A stretch of DNA of 64,000 bases, from assembly GCA_964017045.1 (NCBI GenBank), contig OZ024799.1, forward strand, positions 33,981,736 through 34,045,735, in the 5' to 3' direction. This document shows, one piece after another, positions 36,785-48,664 of this stretch. Position 1 is the stretch's first letter. Every line of letters begins with the position of its first letter. A program made the translations under genes and the position numbers. The DNA is from Omphiscola glabra (Eukaryota > Mollusca > Gastropoda > Lymnaeidae). The notes beneath the pieces are model-generated. The model made no database searches and was not told the origin of the DNA. It saw nothing but the letters and a program-made list of their open reading frames with translations.

Positions 36785-38215
36785 CTTAAAACTTGCCCTA
36801 AACTGACAGAGGCTAACACTGCAAGTATTGCTTAAAACTTGCCCTAAACTGACAGAGGCTAACCATGCAAGTATTGCTTAAAACTTGCCCTAAACTGACA
36901 GAGGCTGACACTGCAAGTATTGCTTAAAACTTGCCCTAAACCGACAGATGCTAACACTGCAAGTATTGCTTAAAACTTGCCCTAAACTGACAAAGGCTAA
37001 CACTGCAAGTATTGCTTAAAACTTGCCCTAAACTGACAGAGGCTAGCACTGCAAGTATTGCTTAAAACTTGCCCTAAACTGACAGAGGCTAACCATGCAA
37101 GTATTGCTTAAAACTTGCCCTAAACTGACAAAGGCTGACACTGCAAGTATTGCTTAAAACTTGCCCTAAACCGACAGATGCTAACACTGCAAGTATTGCT
37201 TACAACTTGCCCTAAACTGACAAAGGCTAACACTGCAAGTATTGCTTAAAACTTGCCCTAAACTGACAGAGGTTAACCATGCAAGTATTGCTTAAAACTT
37301 GCCCTAAACTGACAGAGGCTGACACTGCAAGTATTGCTTAAAACTTGGCCTAAACCGACAGATGCTAACACTGCAAGTATTGCTTAAAACCTGCCCTAAA
37401 CTGACAAAGGCTAACACTGCAAGTATTGCTTAAAACTTGCCCTAAACTGACAGAGGCTAGCACTGCAAGTATTGCTTAAAACTTGCCCTAAACTGACAGA
37501 GGCTAACACTGCAAGTATTGTTTAAAACTTGCCCTAAACTGACAGAGGCTAACACTGCAAGTATTGCTTAAAACTTGCCCTAAACTGACAAAGGCTAACA
37601 CTGCAATTATTGCTTAAAACTTGCCCTAAACTGACAAAGGCTAACACTGCAAGTATTGCTTAAAACTTGCCCTAAACTGACAAAGGCTAACACTGCAAGT
37701 ATTGCTTAAAACTTGCCCTAAACTGACAAAGGCTAACACTGCAAGTATTGCTTAAAACTTGGCCTAAACCGACAAAGGCTAACACTGCAAGTATTGCTTA
37801 AAACTTGCCCTAAACTGACAGAGGCTAACACTGCAAGTATTGCTTAAAACTTGGCCTAAACCGACAAAGGCTAACACTGCAAGTATTGCTTAAAACCTGC
37901 CCTAAACTGACAGAGGCTAACACTGCAAGTATTGCTTAAAACTTGGCCTAAACCGACAAAGGCTAACACTTCAAGTATTGCTTATAACTTGCCCTAAACT
38001 GACAAAGGCTAACACTACAAGTATTGCTTAAAACTTGGCCTAAACCGACAAAGGCTAACACTGCAAGTATTGCTTAAAACTTGCCCTAAACTGACAGAGG
38101 TTAACACTGCAAGTATTGCTTGAAACTTGCCCTAAACTGACAAAGGCTAACACTGCAAGTATTGCTTAAAACTTGCCCTAAACTGACAAAGGCTAACACT
38201 GCAAGTATTGCTGCA
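36785..38215. repeat. 46-bp satellite-like array, about 31 copies
   Basis: Unit GCTTAAAACTTGCCCTAAAC, TGACAGAGGCTAACACTGC, AAGTATT. Variants (AACCATGC, ACCGACAGATGC, AACTTGGCC) recur 4-5 units apart, so blocks of several units were copied together. Confidence 0.96.
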
Positions 38216-38379
38216 ATTGAAGTATAGCATGACATTGCGTCTTGTTTATGTTTTGTGTCGTTTCTAAAATATCTGGAGAAGGCTAACTAGTGGTCAAACC
38301 ACAATACAAAGATGCATACATTCATACATGCATAAAATGCATTCATTTTGTATGGTATCATGATTGACATGATATGCGC

Positions 38380-39050
38380 CAAGAAATCCCTAATTCTCTG
38401 GTCAGTGGAGTTTCGGGATTTCTTCTCCCAAAGATCAATTGGGTGCACTGAAAATGTCACATCAGAAATGGCGTCGGTGCGCCCTCGAGCGCGAGCTCTT
38501 AATCCCCCCCCCCTTTCCGGCACACCTCCACACGGGCCAGCCGCCGGGTTTCCCCGCTGAAAGGCGGTGCGCCGGGAACCTCCACCTGGCCTGGGGGACG
38601 TCCGGTCGACCGAGAACGCTGCGTTTAAAGCGTTCGCAGTCCACTCTCCCTATGGTCTGGGCGGATTTGCTTCCACTCCGGAGGGAAGGTTTTGCGTTAC
38701 CACACCCACCCCCTAACGCCCGGGGAGTCTTTCGGTCGGGACGGAAAGCTGGGATAAAACGGTTGCCTAGGAGCGGCTTTCTTACGGCCGCGTAGCTAAA
38801 ATCATCGGCATGTGTTTTAGCCGCCACCCAAGCCTCATATCTATCAACGGCAGCAAGTAATCCTTTTACGAAGTTACTACTCCCGTTGCGTTGGGAGTCA
38901 TGCGGTCGGTCGGGGTTTTTGGTCCACCATACTAGTCCGCAAATGAGTACACTATTCCTTTCCATCTGTATGTTTGACCATAACTTGATGGATTGAAAAC
39001 TACTAACTTTTAGTCGCAAAGCAGTTAACATTACCACGTTGCCACTGTTA
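38380..39050. other. GC-rich block with overlapping open frames, unrecognised
   Basis: Marked shift to high GC relative to both flanks. On minus a 191-codon frame (39037-38462: ...ICGLVWWTKNPDRPHD, LLAAVDRYEAWVAAKTHADD, FIPAFRPDRKTPRALGGG) overlaps a 78-codon frame in another phase (38523-38287: DAISDVTFSVHPIDLWEKKS). A 118-codon plus frame also exists. The two minus frames could be one coding unit separated by a frameshift near the C8 run at 38503-38510. The protein is unknown to me. It may be a conserved repeat, a transferred fragment or simply stop-poor GC-rich DNA. Confidence 0.35.
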
Positions 39051-39149
39051 GATGTTAACGTTGAATAATCCTGATATATTTATGTGTGTTTAAAATAAAT
39101 ATTCGCAGAATCGAAAACTAAATAGTTGGGTTTAATCAAAGGCGATGTC

Positions 39150-39375
39150 AAGGGTAAACTGAGAGGTCACGTGTGAGGTAAACAGAGATACCACATGTCT
39201 GATATAAACTAAGATGTCACATGTCGGAGGTAAGCTGAGATGTCATATGTCTGATGTCAACTGAGATGTCATTTCCCTGGGGTAAACGGATGTCACATGC
39301 ATGAGGTAAACTGAGATGTGACAAGCCCGAGGTCAACTGAGATGTCACATGTCTGAGGTCAACTGAAATGCTACA
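39150..39375. repeat. Diverged 28-30-bp minisatellite
   Basis: GAGGTAAACTGAGATGTCAC and ATGTCTGA recur about eight times with many changes. Confidence 0.8.
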
Positions 39376-39597
39376 ATTGTGTCATCAAGTCCAAATTTTG
39401 TATCTTGTATATCCCCCCTACAAAGGGATCGGTGACTGTCATTGCTTATTCCTTGTCAGGGACACTTTGCCAACAGTGGAATAAAATCTGAAGTTAAACA
39501 AACTTTATGATAAGCCCGAGTGTCAAACATGGCCACATGTCACCGTGACCTCTAAACTCGATAACAAATTAAATGAATTTATGAGGCCTCTCTAACC

Positions 39598-39687
39598 CAG
39601 CTGTTCTCATCCTGTGGGTCGCGACCCCTTTGGGGGTCAAACGACCCTTTCCCATGGGTCGCCTAAGACCATCGAAAAACACATATA
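39598..39687 (+). mobile_element. SPIN-like hAT element, copy 3 (interrupted)
   Basis: CAGCTGTTCTCATCCTGTGG, then GGGGGTCAAACGACCCTTTC and CCTAAGACCATCG, matching copies 1 and 4 up to ACATATA. A Tigger terminus follows immediately. A possible resumption (CTCTGTAGCTTTGATG, about 40554, against CTCTATAGTTATGAAG in copy 4) is weak. Confidence 0.8.
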
Positions 39688-40548
39688 CAGTGGAACCTCT
39701 CATAACGAGCACCTCTCATAACGAGTAAATCTCATAACGAGCAAAAAAAAATGTGAAGAAGTTGCTCCCTTAACTAGCGACATTTCGCATAACGAGTTAC
39801 GCAGAAAGGGGAAGTCCCTTTTTCCCGACATTCACTTCTGCTTGGGAAAAACTTTGGCCAGAGAGTGTTGTTGAATGTGATTTTGAAACAGGACCTGTGG
39901 AGTCTACAGTGACGAGGTTGTGTCATTGGCCAATATCATGGGACTCAAGGTGGACAACGACGATATTGAAGAGCTTGTGAAAGAGCACAGTCAAGAGTTG
40001 ACCACCGAAGAGCTTATGGAGTTACATCGTGTTTCACAGCAAGAAATTATGGAGGAGAGCTCATTAATGGAGGAGGAAGTAGCAGAGCAACAATCTTCTA
40101 GCGCAATAAGAGAAATGCTGAAAGCATGGGAAACTGTTGCATCGTACATCGAGAAGCATCACCCTAATAAGGAGGTGGCTATTCGTGCTATAAATTTATT
40201 CAATTATAATGCTGTGACACATTTTCGTCAAATTATGAAGCGTCGTCAAAAACAAATGTCTTTAGACAGTTTTCTAGTTAAAATGGATTAATTATTTGTC
40301 ATAAATTCATATTTTTATTTACGTTTTTTGTTTCAAATCTAAATTGTATTCCAAGTTGTAACACTCCTTAACAATTCATAAGTAATTTTATTTGAATAAA
40401 TGTTAGTACAATTTTTTCAAAAATTAGTATTTTTTCAGCATGGAACGCATAATCGTATTTTACATTGATTTGTATAGGGAAAATTGTTTCGTTTAACGAG
40501 TGTTTCGCTTAACGAGTAAGATTCTGGTTATACGATAGTTCTTCATCC
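39688..40548 (+). mobile_element. Tigger (pogo/mariner group) remnant, internally deleted
   Basis: Starts CAGTGGAACCTCTCATAACG right after TA (the usual pogo/mariner target), with repeated CTCATAACGAG blocks, and holds the C-terminal part of a Tigger transposase (39840-40291). The DNA-binding and DDE catalytic domains are missing. The 3' part has TTTAACGAG and CTTAACGAG repeats near 40490-40520, but I do not find the expected inverted terminus, so the right end is uncertain. Confidence 0.8.
39840..40291 (+). pseudogene. Tigger transposase C-terminal fragment
   Basis: Frame 1 gives WEKLWPESVVECDFE near 39843-39888; after a frameshift around 39905-39912 it continues DEVVSLANIMGLKVDNDDIE, ELTTEELMELH and an acidic/coiled tail with MKRRQKQMSLDSFL, ending at a TAA. 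The ELTTEELMEL and K-R-R-Q-x-x-S-L-D-x-F blocks are hallmarks of Tigger/pogo transposase C-termini. No catalytic residues remain. Confidence 0.85.
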
Positions 40549-41753
40549 TAACTCTGTAGCTTTGATGACGCAGTAGTGCACTCACTGTGGAGTAAAAACC
40601 AACCAAACAAACAAACAAACAATATTGAAACTCCTGTTTATTTTTTAAAATGTCTACACGCAGGTGTTGTATCCACTGAGATTTTTATTTATCTGATCGT
40701 TTAGATGTAAAGCTTCTGGTGTGACTCGTGGACTGCTTCCTAATTGACTGATTCCTAATGGAATGCTTCCTAGTGGAATGCTTCCTAATGGACTGCTTCC
40801 TAATAGAATTCTTCCTAATCAGCGAATTCGGTATTGAGAGCATATTACAAATTAACTAGTTATATATGTTTGAAAGAAAGTATGGTTCAATAATGAGTTC
40901 AATAGGGCGCAAAATATCATTCCCGATAACTACGCTAAATGATATATTTTTTAAAAATATAACGCAACTGCGATTAGCGCCTAATATTTTCTTTTCGGAA
41001 AATGAAATCGTCTCAATTTAAGTATGGTGCAAAAAATGTTCGGTTTAAATGTGGTTGTGACACCAGAATATTTAACATAGTTCATGGGCGTGAAATAAAA
41101 AGTGTGCAGTGACGTATCATGGGGGAAGGGGTGTAGCAAAAATTGGGATTCTTAAATGTGCGTGACTTGAGTTCATAGTTTGTCAAGTAACTTTAGTAGA
41201 TGGGAAGTTCACGCATTGCTGTATTTAGTAATTATTATATTGATTGTTGTTGTTGCAAAATCTGTTTTTATTCAAAGGAAAGTTCCCTCAAATGAAATCT
41301 TAATAATGCTGGGCTAACCATGACCTACTAGAACTACAGTGGGCCATGGCTTAACAGCAGAGCGAGAACAAAATCATTTGAAACTGTGACAAAGGAATAG
41401 AAGTTTCGTCACACAAGCGTGACCAACTTCTGAGCTACCGACTCATGGCAACAAACTAATTGAACTTATATAACCATAAAATTGTTTGTTTTCATTGCGT
41501 TTAATTCTTGTCGCATAGATAATATTATTTAAATGACTTGTATTTCAGAATTTATCAATAGAGCATTTATCCAAATTTGATAGATCACGGCGAGACCAAG
41601 TTAAGTCATTCAATATTCAGTATTTCTGATAAGATGATCGCATTTAGCGGCTCGGAGATTTCAAAATAAAACTATATCTAATAGCGTTCCCTAAAATACG
41701 AACCACCCAAATCAAATGTAATAATATTTAGAAAAGGAAAGAAAGTTGCCACG
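40549..41753. other. No gene recognised
   Basis: Includes a CAAA run (40588-40620) and a short 18-19-bp repeat TAATGGAATGCTTCC (40727-40815); otherwise unique AT-rich sequence. Confidence 0.5.
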
Positions 41754-41872
41754 TTGAAAAGATCGTTAAAGAGACCTTCGAAAAGACCGTTGAAAAGACT
41801 GTCGAAAAGACAGTTGAAAAGACCGTTGAAAAAACCTTTGAAAAGACCGTCGAAAAGACCGTTGAAAAAACT
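41754..41872. repeat. 12-bp-based minisatellite
   Basis: Unit AAAAGACCGTTG with variants, producing a Lys-Arg-Pro-Leu repeat frame that is not convincing as a gene. Confidence 0.85.
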
Positions 41873-42354
41873 TCGTATTTTATTCAGGTTTTATAAGTGT
41901 AAAAAACTTTACATTCAGAATATGGAGTACATTTTTCATTCAAACTCGGACGAAACCAATATCTTTCACGATAACTCCCCTGGGTCTAACAAATTAGCTT
42001 TGATTACAACAACTCCCCACCCCGAAATCGCACAAAGGAGATCCTACACAAGTGAGTTCGAGCCTAATTAACGCACTGGTTAAAGTGACAGTCGAGAGAC
42101 GCTCAAATTAGTGTCATCAAAGAGTCAGTTACGTTTAAATGTCCAGCCACATGTTGTAGGGTCGATCTGTAATAAGCCATGGCTCTTCTGAGGCTCTCAC
42201 ATGGCTCTTCTGAGGCTCTCACAGTCGAAACGCAAAGTGATGTTGTTAGTATGTAAAAAGTGTTTTATAGACACGTTACCTTAACAAAGCACCAGCACAA
42301 GAGTAGCGTGCATTCTGAGAGTTGAAAGACAACGGTTGAGACATTTGTGATACT

Positions 42355-42685
42355 AGGAGCCAAATATCAACTAGCGTTGATGATGATATTTCTCACAGCT
42401 GAGGTTGAAGATGCCTGTTACAGCTGGAGTTGATGATAATGCTTTTGACATAGCTGCCGATGATGATAATATTTGTCACAGCTGAGGTTGAAGATGTTTG
42501 TCACAGCTGGTGTTGATGATGATATTTCTCACAGCTGAGGTTGACGATGCCCGTAACAGCTGCCGTTGATGATGACGCTTCTCACAGCTGGCATTGATGA
42601 TGATATTTTTCACAGCTGAGGTTGAAGATGTTTGTTACAGCTGGAGCTGATAATTCTTGTCACAGCTGGTGTTGATGGTGTTTTG
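42355..42685. repeat. Diverged minisatellite with GTTGATGATGATATT
   Basis: CACAGCTGAGGTTGAAGATG and GTTGATGATGATATTTCTCA alternate irregularly over about 330 bp. Each half-unit has the palindrome CAGCTG. Confidence 0.8.
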
Positions 42686-42753
42686 TGCAATGAATTCAAA
42701 AATATAATGATATACGAGTCAGCGAATATATGACATATTCTGCATGTGTCATC

Positions 42754-43048
42754 AAAATGAGATTCTCATCAAACATTTGATTCATCAAGCTGAGATGTAC
42801 ATCAAACATTTAATAGGTCTAGCTCAGAAGGACATCGAACATTTGACACATCAAAATGAGATTCTCATCAAACATTTGATACATGAAACTGATATTCTCA
42901 TCAAACATTTGACACATGAAACTGATATTCTCATCAAACATTTGACACATGAAACTGATATTCTCATCAAACATTTGACACATGAAACTGATATTCTCAT
43001 CAAACATTTGATACATGAAACTGATATTCTCATCAAACATTTGATATG
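42754..43048. repeat. 33-bp minisatellite, about 9 copies
   Basis: Unit ACACATGAAACTGATATTC plus TCATCAAACATTTG. As 33 is divisible by three it leaves open frames on both strands (HLTHETDILIK repeats). Confidence 0.93.
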
Positions 43049-43233
43049 TCATTGGTCAAGCGGTGTTGAGCATTGTGACGTGCCGTTGTAAGTGCAGAGA
43101 ATTTAATCTCTCATTTGACTATATGGCTCGTTGACAAACAGTGCACAACAAAAGACGGTACCATACATTAAATACAATAGCAAATGAAACGATACCCAAA
43201 CTAGGGCTGATTAGAATTAATACATTTATTAAG

Positions 43234-43749
43234 TTAACCCCTTTACCGGCTATTAAAAATTTTAAAACTAACCCTTATTTGGCGAATAAATATTAAAAAA
43301 AACAACAGTACGGTAGACCGAAGAAGTCATAGTGTACACAAAAATTTGATTGTTTCATAACCATCAAAATAAAATATTTCAAGGGATCTGAACAACTGGA
43401 AGGTCTGTGACATTTGTTGTTGTGTAGAACTCTCAAAAAGAAACACTTTTACACTGTTATTTACTGCCATCTATGCACATATAACGTCGCTAAAGTGTTG
43501 TTTGCAGTCTTCTAAAAAAAATAGGTGTTTTTAAGTATTTTTAGGTATTTTTGAGGCTTATGGCTTCCCATAGTTTTGAAAAAACCAGCTACATGCACTG
43601 TAACTACGTCATAGCATTTTGGACGAGAATAATCGGGTCTGCCGCATACTGCAGATCATAATATCATTTGGACGATTATAGTCGGGTCTACCGTGTAAAG
43701 GTCAATAGATCAAGACGACTATAGTCGGGACAACCGGTAAAGGGGTTAA
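43234..43749. mobile_element. piggyBac-type MITE with TTAA duplication
   Basis: A 508-bp element (43238-43745) is flanked by TTAA on both sides. Its ends are perfect 12-bp inverted repeats: CCCCTTTACCGG and CCGGTAAAGGGG. Near the right end a palindromic motif of the form GACGANTATAGTCGGGTCTACCG occurs three times (about 43622, 43671 and 43714), resembling subterminal transposase-binding repeats. TTAA targets and C-rich short TIRs define piggyBac. No transposase frame is present. Confidence 0.9.
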
Positions 43750-43823
43750 TAATAAATTACACAATCAAAAAGAAATAAAAACTAAAGCTATTGACTTACT
43801 GAATATTGATGACTTGTACCGGT

Positions 43824-43999
43824 TCAATGTTGAGAAAGGTACAATGTTGGAAAAGGTACAATGTTGAAAAAGGTACAATGTTGAAAAAGGGACACTGTTG
43901 AAAAAAGGTACAATGTTGAAAAAGGTACAATGTTGAAAAAAGGTACAATGTTGAAAAAGGTACAATGTTGAAAAAGGTACAATGTTGAAAAAGGTACAG
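43824..43999. repeat. 16-17-bp minisatellite, about 11 copies
   Basis: Unit AAAGGTACAATGTTGAA with one-base length variation, so minus frames repeat FQHCTF in all phases. Confidence 0.95.
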
Positions 44000-44295
44000 C
44001 CACACAGAGAGTAAATATAAATATGCAAATCTTCGTCTCGTATCGTGATATCTCTTCCTGTCGCTCAATCTCACTAGGCGTGTATATAGTCTGTTTCAGA
44101 GACATTTCTAGAACGGGCTTACACATTGTATTCCTTTCTCGATTAGCCTCGATATTTCTACAAAATTCTAATTATGCAGACCATAGATTTTTTGATTTTT
44201 TTTTTGTAAACAAGGTCAAGGGAGAATATTTATTATTAAACCACACCCTTGTCGCGCTGCCGAACTTGGGGTCAGCTAAAGTTCAAAAAGAAATT

Positions 44296-44419
44296 TAACG
44301 AAAATTTGATCAAATTTCTGTTCGACCAAATTTCTGTTCGACCGAATTTCCGTTCGATCAAAATTCCTTCCATCAATTTTCCGTCGACGAAATTTCGTTC
44401 AAACAAATTTCCGGTAACC
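44296..44419 (-). mobile_element. Foldback MU1 family, single-arm copy
   Basis: GATCAAATTTCTGTTCGACC, CGTTCGATCAAAATTCC and a terminus CAAATTTCCGGTAACC match one arm of 14959-15258. The other arm is missing. Confidence 0.75.
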
Positions 44420-44782
44420 ATGTGTGGACATGAAAGGAAATAAAAATAAATGAAAAGATATAAAAATAAAACCTAGACAGTTTGGACCCGAGAGTATTGC
44501 TTCACGCCTTCCCACTTTATGACGCCATTGGCATAACTTGGCCGCGACATCCCAGCACGTGGTGGCTTTAAACTAGAGCGCACCATTTGACCACTTTAGT
44601 ACCGTTTGACCACTTTAGTACCGTTTAAGCTCTTCGCCAACGTTAACGGCCAGTGTCAATGATCGTCCTTCTCCGTAAAGGACGCGACTTATGCGGTTGA
44701 ACAGTTCGCACAGCCCGCCATAAAGTCAAGGCTGCAGAATCTGCAAAGATATCTTACATCTCCAAACCAGGCAGCGCGACTC

Positions 44783-45141
44783 TAAGTCACATTTATACGA
44801 TGCCAAAATGTGACATCTATACTACCCTAACTATGTCACATTTATACGATGCCAAAATGTGACATCTATACTACCCTAACTATGTCACATTTATACGATG
44901 CCAAAATGTGACATCTATACTACCCTAACTATGTCACATTTATACGATGCCAAAATGTGACATCTATACTACCCTAACTATGTCACATTTATACGATGCC
45001 AAAATGTGACATCTATACTACCCTAACTATGTCACATTTATACGATGCCAAAATGTGACATCTATACTACCCTAACTATGTCACATTTATACGATGCCAA
45101 AATGTGACATCTCTATAAGACCCCGACTATGTCACATTTAC
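44783..45141. repeat. 49-bp hairpin minisatellite, 7 copies
   Basis: Each unit has TGTCACATTT, an 11-nt loop (ATACGATGCCA) and AAATGTGACA, that is a perfect 10-bp stem, followed by TCTATACTACCCTAACTA. Copies are almost identical until the last. Confidence 0.95.
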
Positions 45142-45336
45142 GTGAGTCAAACTAGATTATACATAATATTTGCAATGTATAATAAATAAACTGAAAATGA
45201 CAACAGCAAATTTTATTACTTAATTAACTTTTAATAACTACGAGATTGTTCATTAAAATGCCAGCAAAGTTTGTCTTTGTGAGTTCGACGATGAAATGAA
45301 ACAACTCTTAAAAGCAAAGGTATTTGTATAAATCCT

Positions 45337-45590
45337 TTATAGGAATTTTTGTTTGCATGCAACGATATCTCCCATACCCAAATACGTCACAAATACAGAG
45401 TATAGGAAAAGCTGATTTTTAGGGGCTCTGGGTGGTGCTGAAAATTTGATAGAATGTGGCGTAATCGGCATCGAATCTATGTGCCAAATTTCAATTCGAT
45501 AGGATGACGGGAAGTGTGTCAATTAGCCGACCGAAGATTTTGCCTTAAACACAGAAACACACGAACAAAATCGTGTTATTATAAGGGTTT
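45337..45590 (+). mobile_element. Possible LINE/SINE 3' tail
   Basis: TGTGCCAAATTTCAATTCG, then GATGACGGGAAG, ACACAGAAACACACGAAC and TTATAAGGG follow the pattern of many invertebrate LINE 3' UTRs (CCAAATTTCA...CAGACACACACACACAAA...). Only a stylistic match; no second copy in this window. Confidence 0.3.
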
Positions 45591-46652
45591 AAAAAAAAAG
45601 AAAGGTAAATATTTAGAGTAAAATCTGATTAAAATATCATTGAGAGCTGTAAAATTTGAGCCATCGTAAACTTTGTTTTACATTGGAGACAAAGAGAAGG
45701 AAACTAAGACATGCAATATAAAATCTTATGTTCCGAGGGATTGCTGGATATCAGATCCAGAGTCAGCAAAGTTTTTACAACTCCGACTCAGCTTAAATGG
45801 ACCCTGCCTCAACACTTCGACCCCCACAGGGGCCTGGTTTAACTGCCGACCCGTCTACCATAAAATAGCACGTTGCGCCTCAAGGGCCCTCTGATAACGC
45901 CCAAGACGGCCCCTAAAAGGAAGACAAACTTGTTGGAGAATATTGCCACAAGTACGTTTTTAGCGACCACTTAGCGACCCAAGGTCAAGGCAATCGCTGC
46001 TCCGTAGTATCTCTTCGCGGGTTAATCAGCCGATGACGGAAACAGCCGATGCTTGGTTTATGTGATTAAAGGGGGGTAACAACCGATCAGTATTCCAAAG
46101 CCAAGTTGTCTTTCTTTCTACGGGTTTGCTCATTAGGAGCACTTATTATAGAACTTTGACGAAACATCGCATTAAAATAAACTCACGTTCTGTGCAAAGT
46201 TTCAAACAAAGTCTTACAAACAAGATTAGTCTGCAACTTTAAACGTTCATCCGAAAACATGTCGAAAGAGATGAATGTGGGTTTAACTTAGGATGGTGGG
46301 TATAGAGATGGGTATAAAGAGCTTATTAAACATATGGGGTTTTGCCAGCAAATCGTTAAATTTTTTTCAGATTAGAATATATTAGAATGGGTAAAATGGT
46401 AAAATACTTGTTTGATTTATAGCGAGTTCGATTACCAGTAATTAACCCCCCCCCCCCCCCCCCACAAACACATACTCTATTTCCTCTGTTAAAAGCGATT
46501 TTAACATGGGATCAACGACGTCTTTCCTTCTATTTATATCAACTTCTGATACGTCTTTACCCTAACATTGCCCGTCAACTTGAAGAGATGAAACTTGGCA
46601 GGTTAGTCTTTCGAGACAGTTTAATCATCATTCAAAATGTGAAGCAACTACA
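45591..46652. other. No gene recognised
   Basis: Unique sequence with a C18 tract at about 46446-46463. The 73-codon plus frame at 45673 has no recognisable features. Confidence 0.5.
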
Positions 46653-47492
46653 AGTGAACTGTGAGACTAGTGAACTGTGAGACTAGTGGACTGTGAGTAG
46701 TGGATTGTGAGAATAGTGGACTGTGAGACTAGCGGACTGTGAGACTAGTGGAGTGTGAGACTAGTGGATTGTGAGACTAGTGGACTGTGAGACTAGTGGA
46801 CTGTGAGACTAGTGGACTGTGAGACTAGTGGACTGTGAGTAGTGGATTGTGAGACTAGTGGACTGTGAGACTAGTGGACTGTGAGTAGTGGATTGTGAGA
46901 CTTGTGGACTGTGAGACTAGTGAACTGTGAGTAGTGGATTGTGAGACTAGTGGACTGTGAGACTAGTGGACTGTGAGTAGTTGATTGTGAGAATAGTGGA
47001 CTGTGAGACTAGTGGACTGTGAGTAGTGGATTGTGAGACTAGTGGACTGTGAGTAGTGGATTGTGAGACTAGTGGACTGTGAGACGAGTGGATTGTGTGA
47101 CTAGTGGACTGTGAGACTAGTGGACTGTGAGACTTGTGGACTGTGATTAGTGGATTGTGAGAATAGTGGACTGTGAGACTAGTGGACTGTGAGTAGTGGA
47201 TTGTGAGAATAGTGGACTGTGAGACTAGTGGACTGTGAGTAGGGGATTGAGAGACTAGTGGACTGTGAGACTAGCGGACTGTGAGTCTAATGGACTGTGA
47301 GACCAGTGGAATGTGAGACTAATGGACGGTGAGACTAGTGGACTGTGAGACTAGTAGACTTTGAGACTAGTGGACTGTGAGACGAGTGAATTGTGAGACG
47401 AGTGAACTGTGAGACGAGTGAACTGTGCAGGCGAGTGAATTGTGAGACGAGTGAATTGTGAGACGAGTGAATTGTGAGACGAGTGAACTGTG
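46653..47492. repeat. 16-bp minisatellite, about 52 copies, with 14-bp variant
   Basis: Unit GACTAGTGGACTGTGA, interspersed with the shorter GTAGTGGATTGTGA. CTAGT/ACTAG gives a short palindrome in each unit. The last seven units change to GACGAGTGAATTGTGA. Confidence 0.95.
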
Positions 47493-47965
47493 GGATAGAT
47501 CCTTATATCTTTAGACGCATCGAATGACAATATCATAGACCTCAACATGAAAAAGACTCAATAGACTTTTGGGATAATGTATAAAGAAATCATAAAACTA
47601 GGTACCAAAAGTATTACTATAAAAAATTTAACTCTACACCGCCCCCGCCCCCCCCCTCCCCCCCCCCCCCGAAATCATGATATTCAAAGTTTCAAGAAAC
47701 CAACCTACCACTAGGGATCACCAGATCTGATATCAGGTCATAAAGATAAGCCACCAGAAGATAGCAGCAGGCGTGAGGAGTTGTGCGTGCGGGAGCCACG
47801 GGGGGAAAGTCGAAATATGAGTTTACCAGGCCGGATAATTAAAACTGAAAATGTGTTTTTAAGAATGAACTTCAGACGAAGATCGGTGCCAATAAAACTA
47901 CGGACATTTTCCCGACAGGTTTCAAAAACAGCTTTGATATATGGTGGGGAAAAGAGGGGGGGGGC

Positions 47966-48150
47966 GAGATGAAGGCAGCTTGTGTCGAAGGGGAGGGGGA
48001 TGAGAGGAGATGAAGGCAGCATGTTTGGAGGGCAGGGGGATGAGAGGAGATGAAGGCAGCATGTTCGGAGGGGAGGGGGATAAGAGTAGATGAAGGCAGC
48101 ATGTTTGAAAGGGGGGGGGAGGGGGGTGAGAGGAGATGAAGGCAGCTTGT
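47966..48150. repeat. About 40-bp G-rich minisatellite, 4-5 copies
   Basis: GATGAAGGCAGCATGTTTGG, then AGGGGAGGGGGATGAGAGGA repeated. Confidence 0.9.
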
Positions 48151-48169
48151 GTCGAGGATGGATAGCGGG

Positions 48170-48630
48170 GCAGGTAGGGATGGATGGCAAAAAGGGATAG
48201 GGGCCAGGAAGGGATGGGGGTTGGAAGGGATTGGGGGCAGGAAGGGATGGGGGGCTGGAAGGGATGGGGCAGGAAGGGATGGGGGGCTGGAGGGATGGGG
48301 GAAGGAAGGGATGGGGGAAGGAAGAGATGGGGACAGGAAGGGATGAGGGAAGGAAGGGATGGGGACAGGAAGGGATGGGGCAGGAAGGGAAGGGGTGCAG
48401 AAAGGGATGGATGCAGGAAGGGATGAGATGCAGGAAGGGATGGGGGGCAGGAAGGGATGGGGCAGGAAGGCGGGGGGGCTGGAAGGGGATGGGGCAGGAA
48501 GGGTTGGGGGCTGGAAGGGATGGAGGCAGGAAGGGATGGGGGCTGAAAGGATGGGATGGGGGCAGGAAGGGATGGGGGAAGGAAAGGGTGGGGGCAGGAA
48601 GGGGTGGGGGCAGGAAGGTATGGGGATGTG
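48170..48630. repeat. G-rich minisatellite (GGAAGGGATGGGG), G-quadruplex-prone
   Basis: About 28 copies of a 15-17-bp unit GGGGGCAGGAAGGGATG. Every unit supplies two G-runs of three or more, so the plus strand can form G-quadruplexes throughout. Pro-rich minus frames (for example 48810-47872) are a result of this composition. Confidence 0.93.
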
Positions 48631-48664
48631 ACGAGTTAAGGATTTAAACGATTTATGATCGCCA

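Noticed and set aside
40549..40600. Resumption of the SPIN copy after the Tigger insertion
   Set aside because: About 12 of 16 bases match over a short stretch, then similarity is lost; too weak to annotate.
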